Shown: positions 18,336-28,122 of the stretch, piece after piece
How positions within the stretch are numbered: position 1 is the stretch's first letter
Layout of the letters: each line of letters begins with the position of its first letter
DNA from: Planctomycetaceae bacterium
Lineage (GTDB): Bacteria > Planctomycetota > Planctomycetia > Planctomycetales > Planctomycetaceae
Length of the DNA stretch: 64,000 bases
Reading direction: 5' to 3'
NCBI GenBank assembly: GCA_021732785.1
Contig: JAKFUG010000008.1
Span: forward strand, 62,001 to 126,000
The notes under the pieces: model-generated
The model's input: the letters and a program-made list of their open reading frames with translations, nothing else
Databases searched by the model: none
Told to the model about the DNA's origin: nothing
Program-made: the position numbers and the translations under genes

Positions 18336-19709
18336 GTGAGCGACTTGTTGAAGGACGGCCTTTCGCGCCGTGATTTGTTGAAGACCACGGGACAGGTCGC
18401 TGCGGCCTCGGCACTCGTCGGGAATCTGGCTACGGGCTTGTACGCCGGGCAGAACAGCACGATTCAAATGGCCCTCGTCGGTTGCGGCGGCCGCGGCACA
18501 GGGGCGATTGCCAACGCGCTCTCGCGCAAGCAAGGTCCGACGAAACTCGTGGCGATGGCCGACGTCTTCAAGGATCGCCTCGAAGCCAGTTACTCGGGAA
18601 CCAAAGGTCCGTTCGAAGCGCAGGTCGACGTGCCGGAAGATCGCAAGTTCCTCGGCTTCGATGCCTACAAGCATGCGATGGACGCCCTCAAGCCGGGTGA
18701 CGTCGTGATCCTCACGACGCCGGTGGCGTTCCGTTGGCCGATGTTCGCCTATGCGATTCAGAAGGGTCTGAACGTTTTCATGGAAAAGCCGACGACGGTC
18801 GACGGCCCGAGCACCCGCAAGATGCTCGCGCTCGCCGAAGAAGCGTCGAAGAAGAACCTGAAGGTCGCTGTCGGTTTAATGTGCCGCCACTGTGCGGCCC
18901 GTCAGGAACTGCATGACCGGATCAAGGACGGTGCCATCGGCGACATCACGTTGCTGCGGGCTTACCGCGCGGCGGGCACGACCGGTAATGCCGACGTCAA
19001 ACCGCGTCCGGCCGACAAGAACGAACTCGAATATCAAATTCGCAACTTCCACGGTTTCTTGTGGGCCTCCGGCGGCGGCTTCAGCGATTTCCTCATTCAC
19101 AACATCGATGAATCGTGCTGGATGAAGGACGCCTGGCCGATCGAAGCGAAGGGCTTCGGCGGTCGGCATTATCGCGGCGATTTGATCGATCAGAACTTCG
19201 ATAGCTACACGGTGGAGTACACCTTCGCCGATGGCACGAAGCTGATGCTCGAAGGCCGCACGATGCCCGGCTGTCACAACGAGTTCGCGAGCTATGCCCA
19301 CGGCACCAAGGGTTCGGCGGTCATCTCGACCTCCGGTCACAGCCCGGCTCGCCCGCGGATTTACAGCTCGCAGAAGATTGGCAACAAGGCCGATCTCGTC
19401 TGGGAATACGGTCAGAAAGAACCGAATCCGTACGAGTTGGAATGGGATCACTTCCTCGAAGCGATTCGTTCCAATAAGCCGTACAACGAAGCCAAACGCG
19501 GGGCCGAAGCGAGCCTCGTGACCGCGATGGGTCGCATGGCGTGTCATACGGGCCAGGTCATCACCTGGGATGATATGCTCAACTGCGAACACGAGTTCGC
19601 CCCGAATGTCGACCAACTGAAGCTGGATGGGCCGGCACCAGTGCTGGCTGACGCCGACGGCAAATACCCGCTGCCGCAACCGGGGCTGAAGAAGACCCGC
19701 GAGTATTAA
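18336..19709 (+). CDS. Gfo/Idh/MocA family oxidoreductase, Tat-exported
   Basis: 457-residue NAD(P)-dependent sugar-type oxidoreductase carried by a Tat leader (SRRDLLKTTGQVAAASALVGNLATGLYA), typical of the many periplasmic Gfo/Idh/MocA paralogues in planctomycetes. Seen: Rossmann motif VGCGGRGTGAIANAL, catalytic Lys in MEKPTT, GGGFSDFLIHNIDES in the C-terminal domain. Start taken as GTG at 18336 because GAGGAA lies 7 nt upstream and the leader begins there; an upstream in-frame GTG at 18288 has no such site. A hairpin terminator follows at 19739. The substrate sugar is unknown. Confidence 0.92.
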   Translation: MSDLLKDGLSRRDLLKTTGQVAAASALVGNLATGLYAGQNSTIQMALVGCGGRGTGAIANALSRKQGPTKLVAMADVFKDRLEASYSGTKGPFEAQVDVPEDRKFLGFDAYKHAMDALKPGDVVILTTPVAFRWPMFAYAIQKGLNVFMEKPTTVDGPSTRKMLALAEEASKKNLKVAVGLMCRHCAARQELHDRIKDGAIGDITLLRAYRAAGTTGNADVKPRPADKNELEYQIRNFHGFLWASGGGFSDFLIHNIDESCWMKDAWPIEAKGFGGRHYRGDLIDQNFDSYTVEYTFADGTKLMLEGRTMPGCHNEFASYAHGTKGSAVISTSGHSPARPRIYSSQKIGNKADLVWEYGQKEPNPYELEWDHFLEAIRSNKPYNEAKRGAEASLVTAMGRMACHTGQVITWDDMLNCEHEFAPNVDQLKLDGPAPVLADADGKYPLPQPGLKKTREY

Positions 19710-19738
19710 CGGATCGTAAGAGTCGGACCGTTTTCCAC

Positions 19739-19768
19739 GACGCCCAGGGATTTCCATCCCTGGGCGTC
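19739..19768 (+). terminator. Intrinsic terminator after the Gfo/Idh/MocA gene
   Basis: Perfect 13-bp stem GACGCCCAGGGAT / ATCCCTGGGCGTC with a TTCC-type loop, then TTCATTTCTT. It starts 30 bp past the stop codon. A related hairpin follows the porin gene at 21575. Confidence 0.85.
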
Positions 19769-20027
19769 TTCATTTCTTGAGTCGGAAATGGCTCCCTGAC
19801 GAAACTCGCCGCAGATCATCCCCACGACAACGTAGTAACCGATAAAGTTGTTGCCATTTGCGCTGTTGGAACATTCCGAATCATCCGATCATTTTTACAG
19901 CGTGTCACACAGAAACGACCATTTGTGCTGAAGTTGAGCTCGAACGGATGAGCGCGATCCTGTTTCACGCCTGGCGTTCCACGGACATGGCGTTACGACA
20001 GAAAATGCTTGGGATCGGGGATGGCCG
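19769..20027. other. Intergenic leader of the porin gene
   Basis: Non-coding stretch before the porin. No gene, repeat or recognisable riboswitch is seen; it is more AT-rich than the flanking genes and presumably contains the porin promoter and 5' leader. Confidence 0.4.
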
Positions 20028-21566
20028 ATGATTTCTCCACGCCACTGGATGGCGATCGGGTTAACGACGATCGTGATTGCCGCGAAGGCAACATACGGTG
20101 TGGAACCCGTGCCTGAGTACCTGATCGACAGCGGACCGATGCCTCCCAGTCCGAGTGCAACGGCTTCGGATGAAGGACTCTCGCGACGTGTGGAATTGCT
20201 GGAATCGGAACTCAACGCGCTGCGCAGCCGTCTGGCGGCGGGGTCTCCGGTAGGGCCCGCCAATGGCGATGATGTTCAGCCGGCGAACGCGGAAATGCTA
20301 CCCCCCTCTCCCATTTACGGCAGCGGCTTCAGCAATTTTGCTCCGCCGGCCGCTCCCGCGCCGGCTCCGCCGAAGTATCCGAACGTAACGATTAACGGCT
20401 TCTTTCAGGCCGATAGTTTGTGGTTCGGGCAGGACGCCGAGAACCGGGCGAACGTCGGCGATATTCAGGACGGTTCCGACTTCCGCCGAACGCGACTCTC
20501 AGCAAAAGGAGCGGTCGCGGACAACGTCAACTATTTCGTGCAGATGGACTTCGGTTTCTTCGGGCGTCCGACCTTCACCGACGTCTGGGGCGAAGTGACG
20601 AAAGTCCCCGTGCTCGGTAACGTCCGCGTTGGTCAATGGAAGCAACCGTTCGGCCTCGAAACGGCCACCAGCGTACGCTATCAGCCGTTCCTGGAACGGT
20701 CGCTGTTATTCCAGACGTTCATGCCATTCCGCCACATCGGGACCGGCTTCTACGATGTGAACGAAGAGCAAACGATGACCTGGGCCATGTCCGTCTTTCG
20801 CACTGGGAACGACCAATTCGGCGGCGACATCCAGGACAACGGCGGCTTCTCTTCCGCCGGTCGACTGACTTACCTGCCGTACTTTGAAGATCATCACGAC
20901 AAGACGCTCGACTATATGCACCTGGGCATGGCGTACTGGTTCGGCACCCCCGATAACCAGAAGTTCCGCTATTCGACAATTCCGGAAGCGTATGTCGGCG
21001 CGTTTGGTGTTCCTGCCGGTTCGGTTCCCGGGACGAGCAAAGTCAATATCCCTTCGATTGCCAACGGCACTCCACCGTTCGCCGACACGGGGACCTTTGA
21101 TGTGAACACGTTCTTCCACCTCGGCAGCGAATTCCTGTGGGTCCGTGGTCCGTTCTCCATTCAGACGGAATCGATCCTCGCGAACGTCGAACAAACCGGG
21201 CGTCGACCCCTCTTGTTTTGGGGTTCGTATCTGGAAGGGTCGTACTTTTTCACGGGGGAAAGCCGCACCTATGACCGGAAAGCGGGGGCACTCGACCGGA
21301 TCACGCCCATCCGCCCCTTCACTCGCGAAGGCGACTGCGGGTACGGTCCCGGTGCCTGGGAAGCCTTGTTCCGCGTTTCGCACGTGGATCTCAGCGCCAG
21401 CAACATCCGCGGCGGCACCATGACGGACCTCACGGCCGGGCTGAACTGGTACCTCAACGGCTACACGAAGTTCCAGTTGAACTACATCCGGTCAATGCTC
21501 GACAAAGCTCCCGCCGGACCAAGCCGCGCCGACATCGCGGGCATCCGCATGCAGGTCGATTTCTGA
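20028..21566 (+). CDS. OprO/OprP-type outer-membrane porin
   Basis: 512-residue outer-membrane protein of the phosphate-selective porin O/P family. Seen: signal peptide (1-~25), a short coiled coil (SRRVELLESELNALRSRLAA, about 51-71) likely trimeric or wall-binding, a Pro/Ala linker, then the barrel starting at VTINGFFQADSLWFGQ with the family blocks FRRTRLSAKGAVADNVNYFVQMDFG and VGQWKQPFGLE; it ends with Phe, as outer-membrane barrels do. Solute selectivity cannot be inferred. Monocistronic, between two hairpins at 19739 and 21575. Planctomycetes commonly carry several such porins. Confidence 0.9.
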   Translation: MISPRHWMAIGLTTIVIAAKATYGVEPVPEYLIDSGPMPPSPSATASDEGLSRRVELLESELNALRSRLAAGSPVGPANGDDVQPANAEMLPPSPIYGSGFSNFAPPAAPAPAPPKYPNVTINGFFQADSLWFGQDAENRANVGDIQDGSDFRRTRLSAKGAVADNVNYFVQMDFGFFGRPTFTDVWGEVTKVPVLGNVRVGQWKQPFGLETATSVRYQPFLERSLLFQTFMPFRHIGTGFYDVNEEQTMTWAMSVFRTGNDQFGGDIQDNGGFSSAGRLTYLPYFEDHHDKTLDYMHLGMAYWFGTPDNQKFRYSTIPEAYVGAFGVPAGSVPGTSKVNIPSIANGTPPFADTGTFDVNTFFHLGSEFLWVRGPFSIQTESILANVEQTGRRPLLFWGSYLEGSYFFTGESRTYDRKAGALDRITPIRPFTREGDCGYGPGAWEALFRVSHVDLSASNIRGGTMTDLTAGLNWYLNGYTKFQLNYIRSMLDKAPAGPSRADIAGIRMQVDF

Positions 21567-21574
21567 TCTCACCG

Positions 21575-21604
21575 GACGCCCGGGGATTCCGATCCCTGGG
21601 TCTC
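21575..21604. terminator. Hairpin terminator between porin and DMT transporter genes
   Basis: Imperfect stem GACGCCCGGGGAT / ATCCCTGGGTCTC, a variant of the hairpin at 19739, in the 39-bp gap between two convergent genes. It starts 9 bp past the porin stop and touches the end of the DMT gene, so it probably serves the porin and may serve both. Confidence 0.7.
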
Positions 21605-21605
21605 T

Positions 21606-22472
21606 TCATGATGGTTGCTTCGCGCTGCCGTATTGCACCAGCAGCACCATCAACAGCACGCCGCAGACCGCGAGCACTTGGCGCATCGAAATCTGCTCGG
21701 CATCGACAAAGCCCCAGCCAATCGCGAACAGTGGCACGAGATTCGTCACCATCGCGGCGAACAACGGACCTTCATCCTGAATCAGCCGATTAAATAGACA
21801 GGTCGCGACGCCGGTGCCAAAGACGCCGAGCACGGCGACGGCACCCCACGCGATGTTCCACGATGCGGTCACCGTGGCTGGTCCGGGGGTCATCATGGCC
21901 AGTGGCAGCAAGAGTATGCCGGCACCGAACAGGCACAGAAACGACAGCTCGATCGGTGGAATGTGCATCAACGAGCGACGAATCCAGTTGTTCGCCATCG
22001 CATACGTCAGTGGCACGGAACACGCCAGCAATAGATCGGACCATGGCACCGCGCGCTGCCAGCCGTCCCACATCAACACGCAGAGACACGCCAGTGCGCC
22101 AGTCACGCCGATCACCTGCCGCACGGTCGGAATGGTTCCGAGGACCACGATGGACAGTAACAACGTGAGCAGTGGGGTGAACCCGACGGTCATCCCGATG
22201 AACGCGCTGCCGTGGCGACCGATCAATTCGGGTTGAATGCAATACGGCCAGGCAAAGCCGGTGAGGATGATCCCGATCAACGGTCCCAGGTCTTTGCGAC
22301 GAAACGCACCGGGCCGCCGCATCAACCACAATACCAGCAACAGCACCGCCGCACCGAACAAGACGCGACCGGTCCCAATGGACAATGGCGACAGGCGTCC
22401 CATCGCCCGCTTCATCAAAATGAAGCTGCTGCCCCAAATCGTGCAGATCAAACCAAACCAGACATACGACAT
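21606..22472 (-). CDS. DMT superfamily (EamA) transporter
   Basis: 288-residue inner-membrane protein with ten predicted helices arranged as two EamA repeats, each starting with a WG-type helix (ICTIWGSSFILMKRAM; NIAWGAVAVLGVFGTG). The family exports metabolites such as amino acids or nucleotides; the substrate cannot be told. Start ATG at 22472 has AGGAG about 8 nt upstream; another ATG 5 nt earlier is out of frame. It converges on the porin and is followed upstream by the repeat at 22577. Confidence 0.9.
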   Translation of the reverse strand: MSYVWFGLICTIWGSSFILMKRAMGRLSPLSIGTGRVLFGAAVLLLVLWLMRRPGAFRRKDLGPLIGIILTGFAWPYCIQPELIGRHGSAFIGMTVGFTPLLTLLLSIVVLGTIPTVRQVIGVTGALACLCVLMWDGWQRAVPWSDLLLACSVPLTYAMANNWIRRSLMHIPPIELSFLCLFGAGILLLPLAMMTPGPATVTASWNIAWGAVAVLGVFGTGVATCLFNRLIQDEGPLFAAMVTNLVPLFAIGWGFVDAEQISMRQVLAVCGVLLMVLLVQYGSAKQPS

Positions 22473-22576
22473 TCATCGGCTCCTGACGAGCCGACAATCC
22501 TCGTCGTCGAAAGGTTCGTCCGCAAGTCGAACCGATGGTTGATTTCCGAAGCCAAAATGCAAAGCGCGGATATAGT

Positions 22577-22710
22577 CCCTTCTCCCCCGTCTGCGGGGGA
22601 GAAGGTGGCCGAAGGCCGGATGAGGGGGCCGAGCGTTTCAAGCCGCGTACTTATTTCAATACGCCCCCTCACCCTAACCCTCTCCCCCGTGGACGGGGGA
22701 GAGGGGACCG
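22577..22710. repeat. CCCTCTCCCCC / GGGGGAGAGGG dispersed repeat, copy 1
   Basis: Outer arms TCCCTTCTCCCCCGTCTGC-type (from 22577) and ACGGGGGAGAGGGGACC (to 22710), each itself a hairpin, flank a middle GATGAGGGGGCC...GCCCCCTCACCCTAACCC. A second copy of the whole module lies at 57693-57805. Intergenic, between the divergently read DMT gene and tdh. Confidence 0.85.
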
Positions 22711-22744
22711 GATGTGAATGGCTATGACACTCGTAGCGCGGGGA

Positions 22745-23773
22745 TTAATTCGACCAGTCCAGCACCACTTTGCCGCAATTGCCTTGCAGCATGGCGTCGA
22801 AGCCCTTCTGGAAGTCGGTGTAATGGAAGCGGTGTGTGATGACGGGCTTGAGATTCAGCCCCGATTGCAGCATCACCGTCATCTTGTACCACGTCTCGTA
22901 CATCTCGCGGCCGTAGATGCCCTTGATGGTGAGCATGTTGAAAATGACGGCGTTCCAGTCGATGGCCATCTCTTTTTCCGGGATGCCGAGCATCGCGATT
23001 TTGCCGCCGTGAGCCATGTTGGCTATCAGACTGCTGAACGCCGCCGGGCTGCCGGACATTTCGAGACCGACGTCGAAACCTTCCTTCATGCCGAGCTGCT
23101 TCTGCACGTCGGCAAGACTCGTTTCCCGCGGATCAACGGCCACGGTCGCTCCCATCTTGCGGGCGAGTTCGAGACGATACGGGTTTAGATCGGTCACCAC
23201 GACGAACCGCGCCCCGGCATGTTTCGCGACCGCAGCCCCCATCACGCCAATCGGTCCCGCACCGGTGACCAACACGTCTTCGCCCAGCAGATCGAATGAC
23301 AGCGCCGTATGCACCGCGTTGCCGAACGGGTCAAAGATGGACGCGACTTCGAGATCGATATCCGGCGCGTGATGCCAGACATTGCTCATCGGCAGGCTGA
23401 TGTATTCGGCGAACGCGCCGTCACGATTCACCCCGACGCCTTTGGTGTGCGCACACAAATGCCGCCGTCCCGCAAGACAGTTGCGACATTGCCCACACAC
23501 GACGTGTCCTTCCCCGCTGACGATCTCACCGGGATGGAAATCGGTGACATTGGTCCCGACGGCGACGATCTCGCCCACGAATTCGTGACCGACCGCCATC
23601 GGGACGGGGATGGTCTTCTGGGCCCACGCATCCCACTTGTAGATGTGCAGATCGGTCCCGCAGATACCGGTTTTTTTCACTTGGATGAGCACATCGTTGA
23701 TGCCCACCTTCGGCTCGGGAATGTCGTCGAGCCAGATCCCTGTTTCGGCGTATTTTTTGACGAGTGCTTTCAC
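22745..23773 (-). CDS. tdh: L-threonine 3-dehydrogenase
   Basis: 342-residue zinc-dependent medium-chain dehydrogenase that oxidises L-threonine to 2-amino-3-ketobutyrate with NAD+, the first step of threonine to glycine/acetyl-CoA. Seen: catalytic zinc residues in [13 protein letters not shown] (Cys) and GHEFVGEI (His-Glu), structural zinc cluster [18 protein letters not shown] motif [19 protein letters not shown], and the C-terminal [15 protein letters not shown] block characteristic of Tdh. Length matches the E. coli enzyme closely. Start is GTG at 23773 with AAGGA 6 nt upstream. No kbl partner is adjacent; an XRE-cupin regulator is divergent. Confidence 0.94.
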   Translation of the reverse strand: MKALVKKYAETGIWLDDIPEPKVGINDVLIQVKKTGICGTDLHIYKWDAWAQKTIPVPMAVGHEFVGEIVAVGTNVTDFHPGEIVSGEGHVVCGQCRNCLAGRRHLCAHTKGVGVNRDGAFAEYISLPMSNVWHHAPDIDLEVASIFDPFGNAVHTALSFDLLGEDVLVTGAGPIGVMGAAVAKHAGARFVVVTDLNPYRLELARKMGATVAVDPRETSLADVQKQLGMKEGFDVGLEMSGSPAAFSSLIANMAHGGKIAMLGIPEKEMAIDWNAVIFNMLTIKGIYGREMYETWYKMTVMLQSGLNLKPVITHRFHYTDFQKGFDAMLQGNCGKVVLDWSN

Positions 23774-23797
23774 GGCTGGTCCTTGCTGGTCGTGGCA

Positions 23798-23885
23798 GGG
23801 TTGAGAGTTGAGGGTCGAAGGTTGAGGGGAAAACAGGGATCCGACTCTTTTCTGGCCCTCAACCTTCGACTACCAACCCTCAACC
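23798..23885. repeat. GGTTGAGGGT-type inverted repeat
   Basis: Arms of about 30 bp (23798-23828 and 23856-23885), built from GGTTGAGAGTTGAGGGTCGAAG-like units and their complement, in the 205-bp region between tdh and the divergent regulator. A one-sided relative is at 43424-43455. Confidence 0.75.
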
Positions 23886-23978
23886 ACTTCCGTCCTGTAT
23901 TTCGGAATCGATGTGCGGTATCCTAGAATGATCTATTCCGGCTTGCAAGACAAATTTCCAAAATAACGGACGACGGCG

Positions 23979-24563
23979 ATGCCCGTGCGAAAACCAATGG
24001 CCGACGCCGATCCCCTCAACGGCCAAGTGAGCGACCGCGTCAAAGCGCAGCGTCAACAACGGGGCTGGTCGCTGGAACAGCTCGCTTCGGCCAGTGGCGT
24101 GAGCCGGTCGATGCTCAGCCAGATTGAGCGCGGCGAAGCGAATCCCACGCTGGCGGTGACCTGCAAGATCGCGCTCGCCTTTGGGATGTCGCTCGCCGAG
24201 TTCGTCGACGTCCCCGGTGCCGGTGTCGCCATTCACGTGGTTCGCACCGATGACCGGGCCGCGCTGTATCGATCCGATGAGCACTGCGAAATTCGCACGC
24301 TGTCGCCGTTGCATCTGGAGAAAGACGTCGAGTTCTATCAGGTGCGTCTCAAGCCGGGCGGTTCTCTCAACAGCGCCGCCCATTTTCAGGGGACGCGCGA
24401 GTTTCTCACCGTGGAACAGGGCAAGGTGCGTGTCACATCCGGAACCGAGAAATCGGACCTCAATCGCGGTGACTCGGCGAGCTACCGGGCCGACGTCCCG
24501 CACGTCCTCGAAAACCTCGGCAAGTCCGACGCCACCGTGTTTCTGGTGGTGATCTACCAGTAG
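23979..24563 (+). CDS. XRE family transcriptional regulator with C-terminal cupin
   Basis: 194-residue regulator: Cro/CI-type helix-turn-helix at about 18-72 (VKAQRQQRGWSLEQLASASGVSRSMLSQIERGEANPTLAV) followed by a small cupin domain (about 115-190, EFYQVRLKPGGSLNSAAHFQGTREFLTVEQGKVRV). Such proteins often sense small ligands and control nearby amino-acid or sugar genes. It faces tdh across 205 bp, so tdh is a candidate target, but no operator was identified. Start could also be the ATG at 24000. A Uma2 gene begins 26 bp downstream. Confidence 0.9.
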   Translation: MPVRKPMADADPLNGQVSDRVKAQRQQRGWSLEQLASASGVSRSMLSQIERGEANPTLAVTCKIALAFGMSLAEFVDVPGAGVAIHVVRTDDRAALYRSDEHCEIRTLSPLHLEKDVEFYQVRLKPGGSLNSAAHFQGTREFLTVEQGKVRVTSGTEKSDLNRGDSASYRADVPHVLENLGKSDATVFLVVIYQ

Positions 24564-24589
24564 AATGGACGCGTCACCGGAGACCAATC

Positions 24590-25207
24590 ATGTCCACCGT
24601 TCCGATTCGCACATACACACCGGCCGAGTACCTGGAACGCGAACGCCAGGCGCGGACGAAGAGCCAGTATTACCGCGGCGAAATTTTTGCGATGTCCGGC
24701 GCGAGCCGCGAACATCTCCGAATCGCCGGAGACTTGTTCGTGTACCTGTCGAACGCCCTTCGCGATCGCCCCTGTGAAGTCTTCAACAGCGACCTGCGGG
24801 TCAAAGTTCAGGACTCTGGACTGTACACGTACCCGGACCTCACCATCGTCTGTGGCGAACCGCAGTTCGAAGACAAGAATGTTGACACACTCGTAAACCC
24901 GCTCGTGTTGATCGAGGTTCTTTCGGAATCGACGGAATCGTACGATCGCGGCGCGAAATCAGCGCAATATCGGAAATTACCCACGTTGCGAGAACTGGTG
25001 CTCGTTTCCTCAATGGGAGTGCAAGTCGAACACTATCACCGTCGCGATGATGATCAATGGGGGTTTTGGGAAACGACCGATTGCACCGCTTCGCTTTCGC
25101 TGGCATCGGTGGGAATCGCGGTCCCATTGGCAGAAATTTACCGCCGCGTGGAGTTTTCTCCTGCTGCGGCACCGCCTGTCACCGAGGAAACCGGTCGCGA
25201 GTGCTGA
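24590..25207 (+). CDS. Uma2 family (DUF820) PD-(D/E)XK nuclease-like protein
   Basis: 205-residue Uma2 protein with all core residues: Asp of TYPDLTIVCGEPQF (PD), Glu in LVLIEVLSESTESYDRG, Lys in AKSAQYRKLPTLRELVLVSS. Fold is PD-(D/E)XK nuclease-like; biological role is unsettled. It contains the FAMSGASREHLRIAGDLFVYLSNAL block typical of the canonical branch, unlike the MD variant at 7316. Close behind the XRE-cupin gene on the same strand, though a functional link is not apparent. Confidence 0.92.
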   Translation: MSTVPIRTYTPAEYLERERQARTKSQYYRGEIFAMSGASREHLRIAGDLFVYLSNALRDRPCEVFNSDLRVKVQDSGLYTYPDLTIVCGEPQFEDKNVDTLVNPLVLIEVLSESTESYDRGAKSAQYRKLPTLRELVLVSSMGVQVEHYHRRDDDQWGFWETTDCTASLSLASVGIAVPLAEIYRRVEFSPAAAPPVTEETGREC

Positions 25208-25271
25208 CTGGCTGATCCGGCGAGCTTGAGTACAAGTTGATATCACGACACTCCGCGAAGAATACGGCGAC

Positions 25272-25661
25272 ATGAACCCGAACGAAATGGCATTGCGTGA
25301 ACTGCAACAGGAATGGTTTCGGGCCACGGCTGCAGGCGACCTGGATCGTCTGCTCGCGCTGATGGCGGAAGATGTCGTCTTTCTCACGCCGGGACGAGCG
25401 CCGTTTGGGCGGGACGAGTTCGCCGCCAGCTTTCGCGCGGGGGCCACCCAGGTTGCGCTGCAATGCGGCGGGACGATGGAACACGTCGAAGTCCACGGGG
25501 ACATTGCGATCGCCCGCAGTTGTCTGCGCGTGACGATCACGCCGCATAACAACCATCCGCCGCGCGTGATGTCCGGCTATACGCTGACGATCTTCCATCG
25601 CCAACCGACCGGCCAGTGGCTGCTCGCGCAGGATGCCAACCTGCTGACACCGGAAACATGA
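25272..25661 (+). CDS. SnoaL-like / DUF4440 NTF2-fold protein
   Basis: 129-residue cytoplasmic protein of the NTF2-like superfamily (SgcJ/EcaC/DUF4440 group): N-terminal helix LRELQQEWFRATAAGDLDRLLALMAEDVVFLTPGRAPFGRDEF, then beta strands with HVEVHGDIAIARS and MSGYTLTIFHRQPTGQWLLAQDANL. Members form small cone-shaped ligand pockets, and many have no known reaction. Third gene in a rightward set after the regulator and Uma2, ending 14 bp from the convergent topoisomerase gene. Confidence 0.88.
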   Translation: MNPNEMALRELQQEWFRATAAGDLDRLLALMAEDVVFLTPGRAPFGRDEFAASFRAGATQVALQCGGTMEHVEVHGDIAIARSCLRVTITPHNNHPPRVMSGYTLTIFHRQPTGQWLLAQDANLLTPET

Positions 25662-25675
25662 TCGACGTCGGCGAA

Positions 25676-28060
25676 TCAGTTCTTCTCGGCTTCCATCGCG
25701 GCCCAATCGACGAGCGCGATGTCATCGCGCACGACTTCCGTGATGGTGCTGCGGGTGACGGCCCGGTCGCCCTTACCGCCACGGGTGACGAGGGCGTATT
25801 TCATCTGGCCGCACGTGAGGACTTTATCGCCGTCGGTTTTGATCCGCAGGCAATCGCTGGGTCGCACCACCAACTGCAAACCCACGAGATGATCGGCGGC
25901 ATCGAGTTTAATGCCACGCACCCCGCGTCCCGCACCGGACAACAGGGCGACCTCGTCAAGTGCGAAGTGAATGACGCGCCCTTTGTGCGAAGCGAGGAAC
26001 ACCGACGTGGCATCGCCGACAAGTTGCACGGAGAGAACACGGTCTTTGTCCTGCAACCGGCAGAATTTCCGGCCGGATTTCGTCGACGCCAAACGGAACG
26101 GCCCGAGCGGAATCCGCATCACGTTGCCCATCGACGTGGCGACCAGCAGATAGGGCGTCGTAGGCCAGCCTTCCCCGACTTCTTCATCCGCCGGAGTGAA
26201 GCGGGCATCGGTGGTGACGGCGGCGATAATCTGCACGCCGTCGGCCATCTTGACGTACTTCGACAGCGGATCGCCATAACCGGAACTCGGCGGGATGTCC
26301 GCAATCGGGATCGTGTAGGCGACACCGTCGCTGGCGAAGAAGACTGCGGTATTCAGCGTGCTGCCGGGAAGCACATCCAGCACTGAATCCCCTTCCCGCA
26401 CGCGCGTGGTCTCCACGCTCTGCAATCGCCCGACGCGCTTGATCCACCCTTCGCGCGTGACGACGACATTCGTGTTCTCACGGACGATATAGACCGACGC
26501 ATCGTACTCGATGATGTCCTTGCTCTTGCCGAGCGCCGTGCGGCGTTTGTCTCCGTATTGATCGGCAATTTCCTGCAGTTCCGACTGCACGAGGTTCCAC
26601 AGCTTTTTCTCGGAGGCGAGCAGTTTCCGCAGCTTTTCGGCCTGCGCCCGCTTCTCTTCCAACTCGCCGGTGATCGAATTGATTTCCAACTGGGAAATGC
26701 GATAAAGCTGCAATTCGAGAATCGCCATCGTCTGCGGTTCGTCGAGCAGCGGAAACGCTTTCAGTAACTTGTCGCAGGCGTCGCGTTTCCCGGAGCTGTT
26801 GCGAATGATTTTCAAAGCGCGATCGAGATCATTAAAGATGATCGCGAAGCCTTCGAGGATGTGCAGCCGGTTTTCGAGTTGCCTGAGTTGATAACCGATG
26901 CGTTTGCGGACGATTTCCAGCCGGAACGTGAGAAAGTGCCGGAGCATGTCCGCGAGGTTGCATCGCGCGGGGACCAGCGCTCCGGTCGCATCCGGGATGA
27001 GGCACGTCGCGTTATAGGCGAAGTTCTGTTCGAGCGCCGTGTGTTTGTAGAGGTACGCCAGCACAGCGTCGTGATCGGCCCCCGGCTTGATTGTCAGGAC
27101 AATTCGCAGGCCATGTTTGTCGTCGGTCTCATCGTGGACTTCGAGCAATTGCGGCAGCTTGCGGCTCAGCACCACCTGCCCAATTTCTGCCACGAGGGGA
27201 CCGGTCTCGACCCCATAGGGGACCGAGTAAATGATCAACCGGTCTTCGGCAACCACCCCCTTGCGGTCTTTGTCCGGTCGCGTTTCCCCGCGGACTTTAA
27301 TCGAACCGCGGCCCTCTTCGTAGATGGGGATAAGTTCCTTCTGATCGGTCACCATCCGGCCGCCGAGGGGAAAGTCGGGGCCTTTGACCGACTTCATCAG
27401 CGCGGCGGTGTCCGCATTCCAATCCGCGATGAGGTGATGGCACGCGGCAATGATTTCCGTGAGATTGTGCGGCGGGATATTCGTCGCCATGCCGACCGCA
27501 ATGCCCGAGGCTCCGTTGACCAGCAGGTTGGGATACCGCGCGGGCAGCACAACCGGTTCATCGCGGGTGCCGTCGTAGTTGGGGCGCATGCCGACGGTGT
27601 CGAACCGCATTTCGGACATGAGCTGTTCAGCGAGCGCGGTCAGCTTCGCTTCGGTATACCGTTCCGCCGCCGCGGGGAGGCCCATCACAGAGCCGAAGTT
27701 GCCTTGGCCGTTGACGAGTGGATACCGCAGTGTGAAGTCCTGCGCGAGCCGGACCAGCGCTTCGTAGACCGGGACGTTGCCGTGCGGATGGAAGTTCCCG
27801 GTGGTATCGCCGGAGATCTTGGCACACTTGCGGGGCTTGCTGTCGGCGGTGAGACCCAGCCCTTCGTACATCACGTACATGATGCGGCGCTGCACCGGTT
27901 TCAGCCCGTCACGGACGTCGGGCAGGGCGCGCGACGTGATGACCGACATCGCGTAATTCAGGTACCGCCGCCGGGTCTCGGTGCTGATGGGGACATATTG
28001 AATGCGATCGGAACCGTCGGCCGCCGATTCACCGGAACTGTCAGAGGTGCGTTTGGCCAA
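25676..28060 (-). CDS. Type IIA DNA topoisomerase (gyrase/topo IV) subunit A
   Basis: About 794 residues. Breakage-reunion domain starts [42 protein letters not shown]; the catalytic Tyr is Y135 in AAERYTE, preceded by Arg. A beta-pinwheel C-terminal domain follows from about 490. Two oddities: the helix facing quinolones reads [10 protein letters not shown], so the positions equivalent to E. coli GyrA Ser83 and Asp87 are Val and Glu; and no GyrA-box is seen in the first C-terminal blade ([11 protein letters not shown] instead), while RGGKG occurs in the last blade. This leaves gyrase versus ParC-like topo IV open. TTG at 28060 is chosen (GGAG 9 nt upstream); longer frames enter the repeat at 28084. 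The B subunit is not in the window. Confidence 0.9.
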   Translation of the reverse strand: MAKRTSDSSGESAADGSDRIQYVPISTETRRRYLNYAMSVITSRALPDVRDGLKPVQRRIMYVMYEGLGLTADSKPRKCAKISGDTTGNFHPHGNVPVYEALVRLAQDFTLRYPLVNGQGNFGSVMGLPAAAERYTEAKLTALAEQLMSEMRFDTVGMRPNYDGTRDEPVVLPARYPNLLVNGASGIAVGMATNIPPHNLTEIIAACHHLIADWNADTAALMKSVKGPDFPLGGRMVTDQKELIPIYEEGRGSIKVRGETRPDKDRKGVVAEDRLIIYSVPYGVETGPLVAEIGQVVLSRKLPQLLEVHDETDDKHGLRIVLTIKPGADHDAVLAYLYKHTALEQNFAYNATCLIPDATGALVPARCNLADMLRHFLTFRLEIVRKRIGYQLRQLENRLHILEGFAIIFNDLDRALKIIRNSSGKRDACDKLLKAFPLLDEPQTMAILELQLYRISQLEINSITGELEEKRAQAEKLRKLLASEKKLWNLVQSELQEIADQYGDKRRTALGKSKDIIEYDASVYIVRENTNVVVTREGWIKRVGRLQSVETTRVREGDSVLDVLPGSTLNTAVFFASDGVAYTIPIADIPPSSGYGDPLSKYVKMADGVQIIAAVTTDARFTPADEEVGEGWPTTPYLLVATSMGNVMRIPLGPFRLASTKSGRKFCRLQDKDRVLSVQLVGDATSVFLASHKGRVIHFALDEVALLSGAGRGVRGIKLDAADHLVGLQLVVRPSDCLRIKTDGDKVLTCGQMKYALVTRGGKGDRAVTRSTITEVVRDDIALVDWAAMEAEKN

Positions 28061-28083
28061 CGGGGCGAACTCCAAGGGAGACG

Positions 28084-28122
28084 AGTGCAATGTGAAAAAT
28101 GATAAGTGCAAAGTGCAAAATG
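28084..28122. repeat. AGTGCAAAATG-type low-complexity repeat
   Basis: Units GAGTGCAATGTGAAAAATG and AAGTGCAAAGTGCAAAATG just upstream of the topoisomerase start, like the sequence at 1816-1850. An in-frame TTG lies inside it, which explains spurious N-terminal extensions. Confidence 0.6.

Noticed and set aside
21790-22641. 283-codon minus-strand frame overlapping the DMT transporter
   Set aside because: It is out of frame with the ten-helix EamA protein, Arg-rich, and starts from the out-of-frame ATG 5 nt before the true start.
26861-28102. 413-codon plus-strand frame opposite the topoisomerase A gene
   Set aside because: Overlaps a certain essential gene over its whole length and has no recognisable protein features.
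28061-28111. Longer N-terminus of the topoisomerase A subunit starting at a TTG near 28111
   Set aside because: It translates a low-complexity repeat (28084-28122) and lacks a ribosome site; TTG at 28060 has GGAG.
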